A stretch of DNA of 64,000 nt from Cognatiluteimonas sedimenti (GCF_022808325.1 NZ_JALGCL010000001.1:973780-1037779), one strand, 5' to 3'; counted from the stretch's first letter, positions 1-7,931 are shown. Notes: generated by a model from the sequence alone, not told the origin. Made by a program: numbers and translations.

Positions 1-570
1 CGCGGGGATGTTCTGCCCGCCGATCTCCCACAGCATCAGCCAGGCCAGCAGGAGCAGCAGCAATCCCGGCGACGGCTCGGGACGGACCACGAACACCGCC
101 GCGATCGGGCCGGCCGACTTCACCAGCCCGCTGACCAGGGTGCGCCACCAGGTCACCTTCAGCAGCTTGCAGTACAGCGCCTCGAGCACCGTGGCGGCGA
201 GCACGACCAGCACCAGCCGGGGATTGAGCAGCCACGCGCCGACCAGGGTCAGCGCATACCAGAATCCGAACCAGGCCAGCGCGCCGCGCAGGCTGACCAG
301 GTTCCGGGCCAAGGGGTAGCGCATCGGCGACGCTTCCACCGAGTAGCCCGGCCTGGTGGTGGCGACGGCCACCTTGGCCTTGTCGTCGTTGACGCCGAGC
401 AGGTCGTTGAGCGCGTAGATGGCGGTGTAGCCGGCAAGGCCGGTGAACAGGCACAACCCCAGCACCTGCCAGCCCGGGAACCCGCCGAGCCACAACAGCG
501 CGACGAAGCCCGGCATCGCCATGTCGAGCACGCCGTGGGTGCTGCGCGACAGCGCGAGGAAGCGCTTCAC
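1..570 (-). CDS. UbiA-family prenyltransferase, EboC-like (3' end outside window)
   Basis: Reading leftward from a GTG at 570 gives an open frame with no stop to base 1, about 190 codons, so the gene is truncated by the window edge. It is strongly hydrophobic with several membrane segments. Around residues 55-63 it carries NDLLGVNDD, which matches the first Asp-rich prenyl-diphosphate motif of the UbiA superfamily except that the middle Asp is Gly. The GTG overlaps the stop of the methyltransferase gene (GTGA), implying translational coupling. UbiA proteins transfer polyprenyl groups in the membrane. Next to a sugar-phosphate cyclase and a TIM-barrel isomerase it resembles EboC of ebo/edb clusters. 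The family call is firm; substrate and the Ebo assignment are inference. Confidence 0.8.
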   Translation of the reverse strand, partial: MKRFLALSRSTHGVLDMAMPGFVALLWLGGFPGWQVLGLCLFTGLAGYTAIYALNDLLGVNDDKAKVAVATTRPGYSVEASPMRYPLARNLVSLRGALAWFGFWYALTLVGAWLLNPRLVLVVLAATVLEALYCKLLKVTWWRTLVSGLVKSAGPIAAVFVVRPEPSPGLLLLLLAWLMLWEIGGQNIPA

Positions 571-1286
571 GCGCCCGCCCCCGGCTTGGCGAAGCAGGCC
601 ATGTAGTTGATGTCCTCGCGGTCGCGGGCGACGCGGAAAGAGCGCGTGATCGGGTTGTACATCAGGCTGTCGACGGCGATGAACTGCAGCCCGCAGGCGC
701 CGGCCCAGGCGCGCATCTCCCCGGGCCGGATCAGCTTGCGATAGCTGTGGGTGCCGCGCGGCAGCAGGCCGAGGATGTATTCGCCGGCCACGATCGCGAA
801 CGCGAACGCCTTCAGGTTGCGGTTGATGGTGGAGAAGAACACCTGCCCGCCGGGCTTGAGCAGCCGCGCGCAGGCTTCGATCACCCGGGCCGGCTCGGGC
901 ACGTGCTCCAGCATTTCCATGCAGGTCACCGCGTCGAAGCCGGCGGGCTCCTGCTGCGCCAGGTCTTCCACGCGGCTGTAGCGGTAGTCGATGTCCAGGC
1001 CGTTGTCGGCGGCGTGCTCGCGCGCGATCTCCAGCGACATCTGCGACAGGTCGATGCCGGTGACGCGGGCGCCGCGCCGCTGCAGCGCCTCGGCCAGGAT
1101 GCCGCCGCCGCAGCCCACGTCCAGCATCCGCGGGCGTGGCGTCGTGACGCGGTCCATGATGAAGCCGGTGCGCAAGGGATTGATGACGTGCAACTGGCCC
1201 ATCTTGCCGTGCGGGTCCCACCACAGTTGCGCAAGCCGGTTGAAATGGGCGATTTCCGCCGCGTCAATGTTGGTCGTTTCGGTCAT
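567..1286 (-). CDS. ubiG: UbiG-type SAM-dependent O-methyltransferase
   Basis: This 239-residue class I methyltransferase has the SAM-binding motif LDVGCGGG at residues 55-62, the WWDPHGK and HVINPLR stretches near the N terminus, CMEMLEHV in the middle, and a C-terminal YNPITRSF, all typical of UbiG (3-demethylubiquinol and polyprenyl-hydroxyphenyl O-methyltransferase of ubiquinone synthesis). Its ATG at 1286 lies inside the end of the cyclase gene (23-bp overlap) and its stop overlaps the prenyltransferase start. It is therefore locked into the 1-4 kb operon rather than sitting with ubiquinone genes. It may be the cell's only UbiG or a paralogue recruited by the cluster; the sequence alone cannot decide. 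Confidence 0.85.
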   Translation of the reverse strand: MTETTNIDAAEIAHFNRLAQLWWDPHGKMGQLHVINPLRTGFIMDRVTTPRPRMLDVGCGGGILAEALQRRGARVTGIDLSQMSLEIAREHAADNGLDIDYRYSRVEDLAQQEPAGFDAVTCMEMLEHVPEPARVIEACARLLKPGGQVFFSTINRNLKAFAFAIVAGEYILGLLPRGTHSYRKLIRPGEMRAWAGACGLQFIAVDSLMYNPITRSFRVARDREDINYMACFAKPGAGA

Positions 1287-2415
1287 TGGCAGCAGCCATC
1301 CCCTGGTTGAGCGCAGTGATCGCCGACGCGACCTCCTGCCGGTTGATGTCGTTGGCGAACACGCAGGCGCCCAGCCCGCGGGGCAGCGGCACGCGTTGCA
1401 GGCCATTGCGGTGTTCCACCCGGTCCAGCAGCGAGTGCCAGACCAGGTCGACGTCCAGCAGCGCGAAGTCCGGTTCGATGCCCAGCCGCTCGACCAGCCC
1501 GAAGATGCGCGCGGTTTCCGCGGCCGACAGCAGCCCGCGCGCGCGCGCAACCAGGCACGACACCAGGATGTCCAGCAGCACCGCCTCGCCATGCAGAAGG
1601 TGCTCGCCATGGCGCGCCTCCAGCCCGTAGCTGAAGGTGTGGCCGAAATCGACCCGGCGCTCGAGCTCGTCCTCGAACAGGTTCGGCTGCAGTTCCTCCA
1701 GCATGCCGGCGATGGCGCGGTCGAGGATCTCGCCGCCGGCCGCGTCCTGGAACGCCGCCGCCACGCTGGCGGCGCCGCAGGCTTCCAACTGCATGAACAG
1801 CGCGACGTCGCGGATCACCGCCAGCTTGATGATCTCGCACACGCCGTTGAGCAGGTGCCGCCGCGGCAGCGTGCGCAGCAGCGTGTGGTCTAGCAATACC
1901 CGGCACGGTGGCTCGAAGCTGCCGAGCCTGTTCTTGTTGTCGTTGAAGTTGATCCCGGTCTTGATCCCGACCGAGGCGTCGACGTAGCCCATCAGCGTGG
2001 TCGGCACCTTGATGTGCGGCACGCTGCGCCGATAGCTGCCCGCGACGAAGCCGACCACGTCGGTCAGCACACCGCCGCCGATGGCGATGATCGGCTCGTC
2101 GCGACGGTGGATCGGGAAGGCATCCAGGTTGCGCACCAGGTCGAGCCAGGCATCGGCGGTCTTGCTGGCCTCGCCGCCGGCGAAGCGCACGATCCGGGCG
2201 CTGATGCCATGCGCGGCGAAGTAGGCGTCGATGCGCTGGCCGTGGTGGCGCGCGATCTGCTCGTCCACCACCACGAAGCGCCGCCCGTCCCGCACGCGCC
2301 CGATCGACAGCAGCGCCGGATTGCCCGGATCGAACAGGTCCGGTGCCTTGACCAGGTCGTATTCGATCCGGCGCTGGTGGCTGACCCGCCACGCGGCGCC
2401 ACCGGCCACGCTCAC
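1264..2415 (-). CDS. Sugar-phosphate cyclase (3-dehydroquinate-synthase superfamily, EboD/EEVS-like)
   Basis: This 383-residue protein has the AroB fold signature: the NAD-binding GGG at residues 113-115 (IGGGVLTDV), PTTLMGYVDASVG, and metal-ligand positions Glu194 (GVCEIIK), His259 (DFGHTFS) and His275 (LLHGEAV). Catalytic Lys152 and Lys161-Asn162-Arg163 are present. KTGINF with KNRLGSF and PNLFEDE look closer to the sedoheptulose-7-phosphate cyclases (2-epi-5-epi-valiolone or desmethyl-4-deoxygadusol synthases) and to EboD than to true AroB. It likely makes a cyclitol from a C7 sugar phosphate. The start is a GTG at 2415 that overlaps the luxS stop as GTGA. It is unlikely to be the shikimate-pathway AroB because of its context and sequence; the exact product is unknown. 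Confidence 0.82.
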   Translation of the reverse strand: MSVAGGAAWRVSHQRRIEYDLVKAPDLFDPGNPALLSIGRVRDGRRFVVVDEQIARHHGQRIDAYFAAHGISARIVRFAGGEASKTADAWLDLVRNLDAFPIHRRDEPIIAIGGGVLTDVVGFVAGSYRRSVPHIKVPTTLMGYVDASVGIKTGINFNDNKNRLGSFEPPCRVLLDHTLLRTLPRRHLLNGVCEIIKLAVIRDVALFMQLEACGAASVAAAFQDAAGGEILDRAIAGMLEELQPNLFEDELERRVDFGHTFSYGLEARHGEHLLHGEAVLLDILVSCLVARARGLLSAAETARIFGLVERLGIEPDFALLDVDLVWHSLLDRVEHRNGLQRVPLPRGLGACVFANDINRQEVASAITALNQGMAAANDRNDQH

Positions 2416-2894
2416 GACACGTTTCCCCACTGCGCGCGGCGCGCCAGCACTTCGCCGGCGATCGCACGGGCGCTTGCCAGGTCGTGGTCGCGGTAATGCC
2501 CGCACTGGTCGATGCGCACATAGGGAACGCTTTCCGACTGCAGCACGCCTTCCAGCGTCGCCGCCAGGACATCGTCGATCACCGCGCGGCGGCCTTCATT
2601 GAGCAGCACCAGGTAGAAGCCGGTGCGGCAGCCCATCACGCCCACGGAAACGAAGTGTCGCGGCAGCAGGCGCTGGAACCCCTCCAGCAGGAAGTGTTCC
2701 AGCGAGTGCAATGGCGCAACCGCCAGGCATTCGCCGGCGTTGGGCCGGCGCAGGCGCAGGTCGATGCTGTAGACGACATCGCCGGCCGCGCCCGTGTGCG
2801 CCGCGCGCAGCTTGATGCTGGGTGCCCGCAACCGACGATGGTCCAGTTCCCCGATCGTCGCCGGGTCCCAGCCCAGCGCCTGCAGGTCGGTCAC
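2412..2894 (-). CDS. luxS: LuxS-family S-ribosylhomocysteine lyase
   Basis: The 160-residue product aligns over its whole length with LuxS, which cleaves S-ribosylhomocysteine to homocysteine and the AI-2 precursor DPD. All hallmark residues are visible: His19 in LDHRRLRAP, Arg47 in DLRLRRPN, the metal and catalytic motif HSLEH (His63, Glu66, His67), Cys89 in MGCRTGFY, and Cys131 in QCGHY. The start is a GTG at 2894, 31 bp after the isomerase gene; the stop overlaps the GTG of the cyclase gene. The first 14 residues are a short extension compared with typical LuxS. Finding LuxS here is odd: as far as is known, Xanthomonadaceae recycle S-adenosylhomocysteine with SahH. No pfs gene is in the window. 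It may feed a product to the operon or recycle its methyltransferase by-product. Confidence 0.87.
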   Translation of the reverse strand: MTDLQALGWDPATIGELDHRRLRAPSIKLRAAHTGAAGDVVYSIDLRLRRPNAGECLAVAPLHSLEHFLLEGFQRLLPRHFVSVGVMGCRTGFYLVLLNEGRRAVIDDVLAATLEGVLQSESVPYVRIDQCGHYRDHDLASARAIAGEVLARRAQWGNVS

Positions 2895-2925
2895 GGTCGC
2901 CCCTTGCCGGTTGCCGCGGCGTCGT

Positions 2926-4179
2926 TCATGCCGGCCGCACCGACGCGCCGGTGAGCGGCGCCAGGTGGCGATAGCTGTCGACAAGCGCCTGTTGCCAGGA
3001 CGCGACATGGTGGTACAGCTCGACCGAGCCGTAGCCGTGGAAGCCATTCTCGGTCAGCGCCTTGAAGCTGGCTTCGAGGTCCAGCGTGCCCTCGCCCGGG
3101 ATCTCGTGGAAATGCACGATGCCGGTGAGCGTGTTGGCCACCATCGCATTGACCAGCGCCGGGCCGCGCGCGCCGCGCAGCCACGCGATGATCGGCCATG
3201 CGCGCTCCAGTACGTGGAACGACAGGCCTGGCACCGAGATCAGGTAGGTGAAGATCTCGTCGTCCAGCGGCGAGGCGCCGACAGGCAGGGAGGCGTAGTC
3301 GATCGAGCGCACCACGCCCTGCACGCCCGCCTGTGCCAGCAGCGCGTCGATCCGTTGCCGGCGGCGCCGGTCGGGTGCCTGGTCGCGGAAATACAGCGGG
3401 TGGCGCCGGTCGACCAGCAGGTAGTCGGCCGTGTCGGCGAAGTACACCAGGGTGCTGGCGGCCTGCAGGTCGAAGGCCAGGTCCTCGGCATCGGCGACGA
3501 TCCTGAGGTTGTAACCAGCGCGCGCGTCGGAAATGTGCAGGTAACGCGCATGCGGCGCGGCTTCGCCCAGCGCGGCGAGATGGTCGCGCTCGGAACAGTA
3601 GGCGTGGCACAGGTCGATGTGCAGCCGGAAGCGCGGCGAGCCGACCGCGTCGATCAGCGCCAGGGCCTGCGCCATGGTTTCGATGTACATGCCCGGCTCC
3701 GGCTCGATCAGCAGGGTGATGTCCTCGTCGTCGCGGATTTCGCGCAGGCACTCGTGGATCGAGTCCGCCAGCAGCTCGCCCGGATCCGCCGCCGCGTTGC
3801 GCACGTGCTCGTCGCGGAGGAAACCGCTGCCGAAGGTCACCAGCGGCGAGCCCAGGCGCCGCGCCACGCGGATGCCGCGCTTGACCAGGTCGATGCGGCG
3901 CTTGCGTCCGGCCAGGTCCAGTGTGATCAGCGAGGGTTCGTGCGGCCGCGACGGCGTGAAGAAGTGCGAGGCGGTGGCCACGCAGGCCGGGGCTATGCCC
4001 GTCGCGTGGAGCCGCGCGCGGACGGCGGCCAGGGCGTCGCCGTCGATCTCGAAGGGATTGAACTGGCGCCGGTGGAAGGCGATCTCCACGCCGGCATATC
4101 CGGCTGCCGCGACCGCATCGATCGCGTCCAGGAAATCAAGGCCGGTGAGGCCGAAGGTGCTGTAGCTGAGTTGGATCAT
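2926..4179 (-). CDS. TIM-barrel sugar phosphate isomerase/epimerase, EboE-like
   Basis: This is the first gene of the leftward operon, 417 residues from an ATG at 4179. The N-terminal part is a xylose-isomerase-like TIM barrel with acidic and histidine metal-site candidates: Glu159 in LLIEPEPG, Asp189 and His192 in HIDLCH, and His215 in YLHISD. An additional C-terminal third follows and ends near VELYHH. Such proteins isomerise or epimerise sugar phosphates or cyclitols. A long TIM-barrel protein next to a DHQS-like cyclase and a UbiA protein is the EboE-EboD-EboC combination of ebo clusters (called edb in pseudomonads), where EboE is annotated as a metabolite-traffic protein. The fold is sure; the Ebo role is inferred. 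Confidence 0.78.
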   Translation of the reverse strand: MIQLSYSTFGLTGLDFLDAIDAVAAAGYAGVEIAFHRRQFNPFEIDGDALAAVRARLHATGIAPACVATASHFFTPSRPHEPSLITLDLAGRKRRIDLVKRGIRVARRLGSPLVTFGSGFLRDEHVRNAAADPGELLADSIHECLREIRDDEDITLLIEPEPGMYIETMAQALALIDAVGSPRFRLHIDLCHAYCSERDHLAALGEAAPHARYLHISDARAGYNLRIVADAEDLAFDLQAASTLVYFADTADYLLVDRRHPLYFRDQAPDRRRRQRIDALLAQAGVQGVVRSIDYASLPVGASPLDDEIFTYLISVPGLSFHVLERAWPIIAWLRGARGPALVNAMVANTLTGIVHFHEIPGEGTLDLEASFKALTENGFHGYGSVELYHHVASWQQALVDSYRHLAPLTGASVRPA

Positions 4180-4578
4180 GCCGGGATGCCGTGCTCGTCG
4201 AACGCCGGGGACACACAGGGCTGCCGCGTCGATCCTCAGGGATCCCCGGTGCGTGGTCGTCCGTAGCCGGCGCAGGCGCGTGCCATGACTCATCCGTTGA
4301 CGTGGTCGCCGCAGTCTGGACAAGCGGTGCGGCGGGCGCCTTGATTCAGGTCAACAGCCGGGTCGCGAGGGCATCGCTGGCCCGTCCGGCTGGGCGCCGA
4401 ACCCTGCATCCCGCCCCTGTCGCGGGCCTGCAGGCCGACCCGTGCCCCGCACCTGGCCCGAACGGGGCTTCACCTGCCCTGCATGCGCACCACGCGTGTC
4501 CCCCGGGTGAAAACCGAAGTCACGCGCCCGATGGTCCAATAGGTTTTTCAACCATCGGCCTGTATCCGCCATCACGCC
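4180..4578. other. Divergent intergenic region between the Ebo-like operon and the KaiC-like gene
   Basis: About 400 bp with no convincing gene on either strand. It must hold the promoter of the leftward operon (start 4179) and of the rightward KaiC-like gene (start 4579). The only recognisable element is an FNR/Anr-type dyad at 4341-4354, listed separately. A slightly AT-richer patch around 4535-4550 precedes the KaiC-like gene and may hold its promoter, but no convincing -35/-10 pair was found. Confidence 0.5.
4341..4354. promoter_or_regulatory. FNR/Anr-type box (one mismatch)
   Basis: The sequence TTGATTCAGGTCAA matches the FNR/Anr consensus TTGAT-N4-ATCAA at nine of ten positions, and the same single departure (G for A) occurs in known Anr/Dnr sites. 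It lies in the divergent region, 162 bp upstream of the TIM-barrel gene and 225 bp upstream of the KaiC-like gene. No well-placed -10 box was found beside it, so which gene it would control, if any, is open. Confidence 0.35.
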
Positions 4579-6096
4579 ATGGACACACCCCAAGAAGCGC
4601 TCAACCCACCGCCCGTCGCGACCGGCATCGCCGGCCTGGACACCGTCCTCGAGGGCGGGTTGACGGCGAACCGGCTGTACCTGCTCGAAGGCCTGCCGGG
4701 CGCGGGCAAGACCACCATGGCGCTGCAGTTCCTGCGCGAGGGCGTCGAGCGCGGGGAAAGCGTGCTGTACGTGACGCTCTCGGAAACCGAGGCGGAACTG
4801 CGCGAAGTCGCCGCCTCGCACGGCTGGACGCTCGACGGCGTGCACATCAACGAGCTGTTCCCGATGGGCGACCAGCTCGACCCCGATGAGCAGTACACGA
4901 TGTTCCACCCGTCCGAGGTCGAGCTCGGCAAGGTGACGCTGGCCATCCTCGCCGAGTTCGAGCGGCTCAAGCCGCAGCGCGTGGTGTTCGACTCCCTGTC
5001 CGAGATCCGGCTGCTGGCGGGGTCGCTGCTGCGCTTCCGGCGCCAGATCCTCGCGCTCAAGCAGTACTTCGCCGGCCGCAACGCGACCGTGCTGCTGCTC
5101 GACGAAAGCCACCAGCTCGAACAGGGCCTCAATGCGCACACGATCGTGCACGGCGTGGTTTCCCTGGACCAGCTTCGCCCGGAATTCGGCGGCGATCGCC
5201 GCCGCCTGCGGGTGATGAAGATGCGAGGCCGTCCGTTCCACAGCGGCTTCCACGACTATGAAATCCTGACCGGCGGAGTGGTGGTTTTCCCGCGCCTGGT
5301 CGCCGCCGACCATCGTCGCGAGCCGGAGGTTGGCACGCTTCACAGCGGGCTGGACGCCCTGGATGCATTGCTGGGCGGCGGCATCGATCGCGGCACGAGC
5401 ACCTTGTTGCTGGGCGCGGCGGGCACGGGCAAATCCACATTGGCCATGCATTTCGTGATGCAGGCCGCCGAACAGGGCGAGCGCTCCGCCGTGTTCCTGT
5501 TCGAGGAAAGCGTGCATGCCATGCGCAAGCGTTCGAGCGGGCTGGGGCTGGACCTGGATGCCCGCATCGACGACGGCACCGTCATGATCCAGTCGGTGGA
5601 TCCGAGCGAGCTGTCGCCGGGCGAATTCTTCCATATCGTGCGCGAAGCGGTGGAGCAGAAGCAGGCGCGGATCGTCGTCATCGACAGCCTCAATGGCTAC
5701 CTCAACGCGATGCCGGGCGAGCGCTTCCTGGTCACCCAGCTGCACGAACTGCTCAGCTACCTGGGGCAGATGGGAGTGTCGTCGTTCCTGCTCAACGCGC
5801 AGCAGGGGATGATCGGCAGCATGAGCAGCACCCTGGACGTCAGCTACCTGGCCGACACCGTCGTGCTGCTGCGGTATTTCGAGGCCAATGCCACGGTCCG
5901 CACCGCCATTTCCGTGATGAAGAGGCGCACCGGGGCGCACGAGCGCACGCTGCGCGAGATGGTCATCGGCAACACGGGCATCGAGATCGGCGAGCCGCTG
6001 CGCAACTTCCGTGGCGTCCTTACCGGCGTGCCGCAGGACGTGGCCGATCCCCCCGCCGCCGCCGGCGCGGTCTTCACCGGCAGCCTCGGGGCGTGA
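4579..6096 (+). CDS. KaiC-like two-domain RecA-superfamily ATPase
   Basis: The 505-residue product has two tandem RecA/KaiC domains, each with a Walker A motif: GLPGAGKTT near residues 38-46 and GAAGTGKST near 277-285. Catalytic-glutamate regions TLSETEAEL and LFEES follow each one. The C-terminal domain has VSYLADTVVLLRYFE; by position Ser422 matches the phosphorylated Ser of cyanobacterial KaiC, while the neighbouring phospho-Thr is replaced by Tyr423. No kaiA or kaiB is nearby. The gene is followed after 4 bp by a hybrid histidine kinase, so the pair probably forms a signalling unit, as in other non-clock KaiC-like/kinase pairs. The signal sensed is unknown. Confidence 0.88.
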   Translation: MDTPQEALNPPPVATGIAGLDTVLEGGLTANRLYLLEGLPGAGKTTMALQFLREGVERGESVLYVTLSETEAELREVAASHGWTLDGVHINELFPMGDQLDPDEQYTMFHPSEVELGKVTLAILAEFERLKPQRVVFDSLSEIRLLAGSLLRFRRQILALKQYFAGRNATVLLLDESHQLEQGLNAHTIVHGVVSLDQLRPEFGGDRRRLRVMKMRGRPFHSGFHDYEILTGGVVVFPRLVAADHRREPEVGTLHSGLDALDALLGGGIDRGTSTLLLGAAGTGKSTLAMHFVMQAAEQGERSAVFLFEESVHAMRKRSSGLGLDLDARIDDGTVMIQSVDPSELSPGEFFHIVREAVEQKQARIVVIDSLNGYLNAMPGERFLVTQLHELLSYLGQMGVSSFLLNAQQGMIGSMSSTLDVSYLADTVVLLRYFEANATVRTAISVMKRRTGAHERTLREMVIGNTGIEIGEPLRNFRGVLTGVPQDVADPPAAAGAVFTGSLGA

Positions 6097-6100
6097 CGCA

Positions 6101-7744
6101 TTGAACGGCGCCGATCTGCCGTCGGTGAAGAAGCGCGTACTCCTGCTGCTGGGTACGGCGCGGGACAGCCAGTTGACGCGCGAGTTGCTGCGCGGCAATG
6201 GATTCGACAGCCAGGTATGCGCCAGCACGCAACAGCTGCGGCAGGAGATCGATGCCGGCGCCGGCGCCGTGCTGGTGGCCGAGGAATGCCTGGACCAGGG
6301 CGCGCACGACGCGCTGCTGCAAGCGCTGGACGCGCAACCGGCATGGTCGGACCTGCCGATCCTGGTGCTGGCACGCCCGGGCGCGGATTCGGTGACCGTG
6401 TTCGAGGCCATCGCGCTGCTCGGCAACGTGACCGTGCTGGAGCGGCCCCTGCGCATCGCGGGCCTGGTCACCGTCGTGCGCACCGCGTTGCGCGCGCGCT
6501 TCCGCCAGTACCAGATCCAGGCAAACCTGAAGGGCCTCGAGGAAGGCCGCGACGCGGAGGCCAGGGCGGCGCAGCAGAAGGACGAGTTCCTGGCGATGCT
6601 GGCCCACGAGCTGCGCAACCCGCTGGCGCCGATCAGGACCGCGCTGTTCGTGCTGGGGATGGACGACAGCGATGCCGAGCGGCGGGCGACGCTGCGGCAA
6701 ATGATGGAACGCCAGGTCGACCACCTGGTGCGGCTGGTCGACGACCTGCTGGAAAGCTCGCGGCTCTCGCGCGGCAAGATCGAGCTGCAGCGCGAGCCGA
6801 TCGACCTCAAGGATGCCCTGCGGCGCGCGGTCGAACTCAGCCGCACGCAGATCGATGCGGCGGAATGCACCCTGGAACTGCACGTGGACGCCGGGCCGCT
6901 GCCGATCGACGCCGACCCGATCAGGATCGCGCAGGTCTTCAGCAACCTGCTCAACAATGCCGCGCGCTACGGCCGGCGCGGCGGCACGATCCAGTTGCAT
7001 GCGCATCGCAGCGGCGACGGCGAGGCGCTGGCACGCGTGGTCGACGACGGCATCGGCATCGACAGCGAGACGCTGCCGCACGTCTTCGACCTGTTCACCC
7101 AGGGCAAGCGCGAGGCCAGCCATGCGCAGGGCGGGCTCGGGATCGGCCTGGCGCTGGTCCGCTCGCTGGTGGGCCTGCATGGCGGCCGGGTGCGCGCCAG
7201 CAGCGGGGGCACTGGCCTGGGCGCCGAATTCTCCGTGTGGCTGCCGTTGTCGGACCTGGCGCAGCAACCATCCGCGCCGTTGCCGCAGGCGAAGACGGCG
7301 GTTGCCGAAGGCATCCACGTGCTGGTCGTCGACGACAACAAGGATGCGGCCAACGCACTGGCGATCATGCTGGGTGCCGAAGGCATCCAGCACCGGGTCG
7401 TCCACGACGGAGCGGGCGCTCTCGCCGTGGCGGACGCCTTCCTGCCGGACATCGTGCTGCTGGACATCGGCATGCCGGGAATGGACGGCTACGAAGTCGC
7501 GCGCAGGTTGCGCAGCAACCCGGACAACGCAAACGCGCTGCTGATCGCATTGACCGGGTGGAGCAACGAGCAGGACCACGTGCGCAGCCGCGCCGCCGGC
7601 TTCGACCACCACCTGCGCAAGCCCGCCGACGTCGACACCCTGATGGAGCTGCTGGCATCGGTCGCGCCTGCGGATCGCCCGCGCAAGCAGTCGCCACCTG
7701 CGAAGGCCACTACGCCGGCCGCGTCGCCATCGTCCTTGCGCTAG
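6101..7744 (+). CDS. Hybrid sensor histidine kinase/response regulator
   Basis: About 547 residues. Residues 1-130 look like a receiver-type pseudo-receiver without an obvious phospho-Asp. A coiled linker, a HisKA domain (phospho-acceptor His169 in AHELRNPLAP), an HATPase domain (NLLNNAARYG, DDGIGID, GGLGIGLAL) and a C-terminal receiver with HVLVVDD and Asp455 in LLDIGMPGMDGYE follow. There is no membrane segment, so it is cytoplasmic. The best start is a TTG at 6101, 4 bp after the KaiC-like stop; a GTG at 6125 is the alternative. Tight spacing predicts co-transcription and a shared pathway in which the KaiC-like ATPase modulates the kinase. No output protein is adjacent. Confidence 0.88.
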   Translation: MNGADLPSVKKRVLLLLGTARDSQLTRELLRGNGFDSQVCASTQQLRQEIDAGAGAVLVAEECLDQGAHDALLQALDAQPAWSDLPILVLARPGADSVTVFEAIALLGNVTVLERPLRIAGLVTVVRTALRARFRQYQIQANLKGLEEGRDAEARAAQQKDEFLAMLAHELRNPLAPIRTALFVLGMDDSDAERRATLRQMMERQVDHLVRLVDDLLESSRLSRGKIELQREPIDLKDALRRAVELSRTQIDAAECTLELHVDAGPLPIDADPIRIAQVFSNLLNNAARYGRRGGTIQLHAHRSGDGEALARVVDDGIGIDSETLPHVFDLFTQGKREASHAQGGLGIGLALVRSLVGLHGGRVRASSGGTGLGAEFSVWLPLSDLAQQPSAPLPQAKTAVAEGIHVLVVDDNKDAANALAIMLGAEGIQHRVVHDGAGALAVADAFLPDIVLLDIGMPGMDGYEVARRLRSNPDNANALLIALTGWSNEQDHVRSRAAGFDHHLRKPADVDTLMELLASVAPADRPRKQSPPAKATTPAASPSSLR

Positions 7745-7760
7745 GCCGCCGTTCCCCGCT

Positions 7761-7931
7761 TCAGTCGCCCTGCTCCTTGTCAGGCCCCAGCGTCCAGCTG
7801 GGCGGATCGCTCGCGGGGAAACTCTGGTCGCCCTGCAGGTCGACCAGTTCGTCCGGATCCGGGGAACGATCCTGTGCATCCGGCCGGGGCGGGTTGCCGG
7901 GTGGCTGCTCTTGCACGGTGTGCCTGGACAT
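7761..7931 (-). CDS. Small conserved protein with SFPASDPP motif
   Basis: This 56-residue acidic, proline-rich protein ends with QSFPASDPPSWTLG, a motif found in many short uncharacterised proteobacterial proteins. The ATG at 7931 has a good ribosome site (GAGGA) 5-6 nt upstream, which supports it over the longer upstream frame. It is transcribed toward the histidine kinase gene and is a single-gene unit. No function is known; no signal peptide, membrane segment or cysteine is present. Confidence 0.7.
   Translation of the reverse strand: MSRHTVQEQPPGNPPRPDAQDRSPDPDELVDLQGDQSFPASDPPSWTLGPDKEQGD

Noticed and set aside
4579-6096. A circadian clock locus
   Set aside because: No kaiA or kaiB, and the second phosphorylation residue is not conserved; more likely a general signalling ATPase.
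4351-6957. Long minus-strand open frame (868 codons)
   Set aside because: It runs antisense to the KaiC-like and kinase genes, has Arg/Ser-rich low-complexity translation and no family motif; typical of very high GC sequence.
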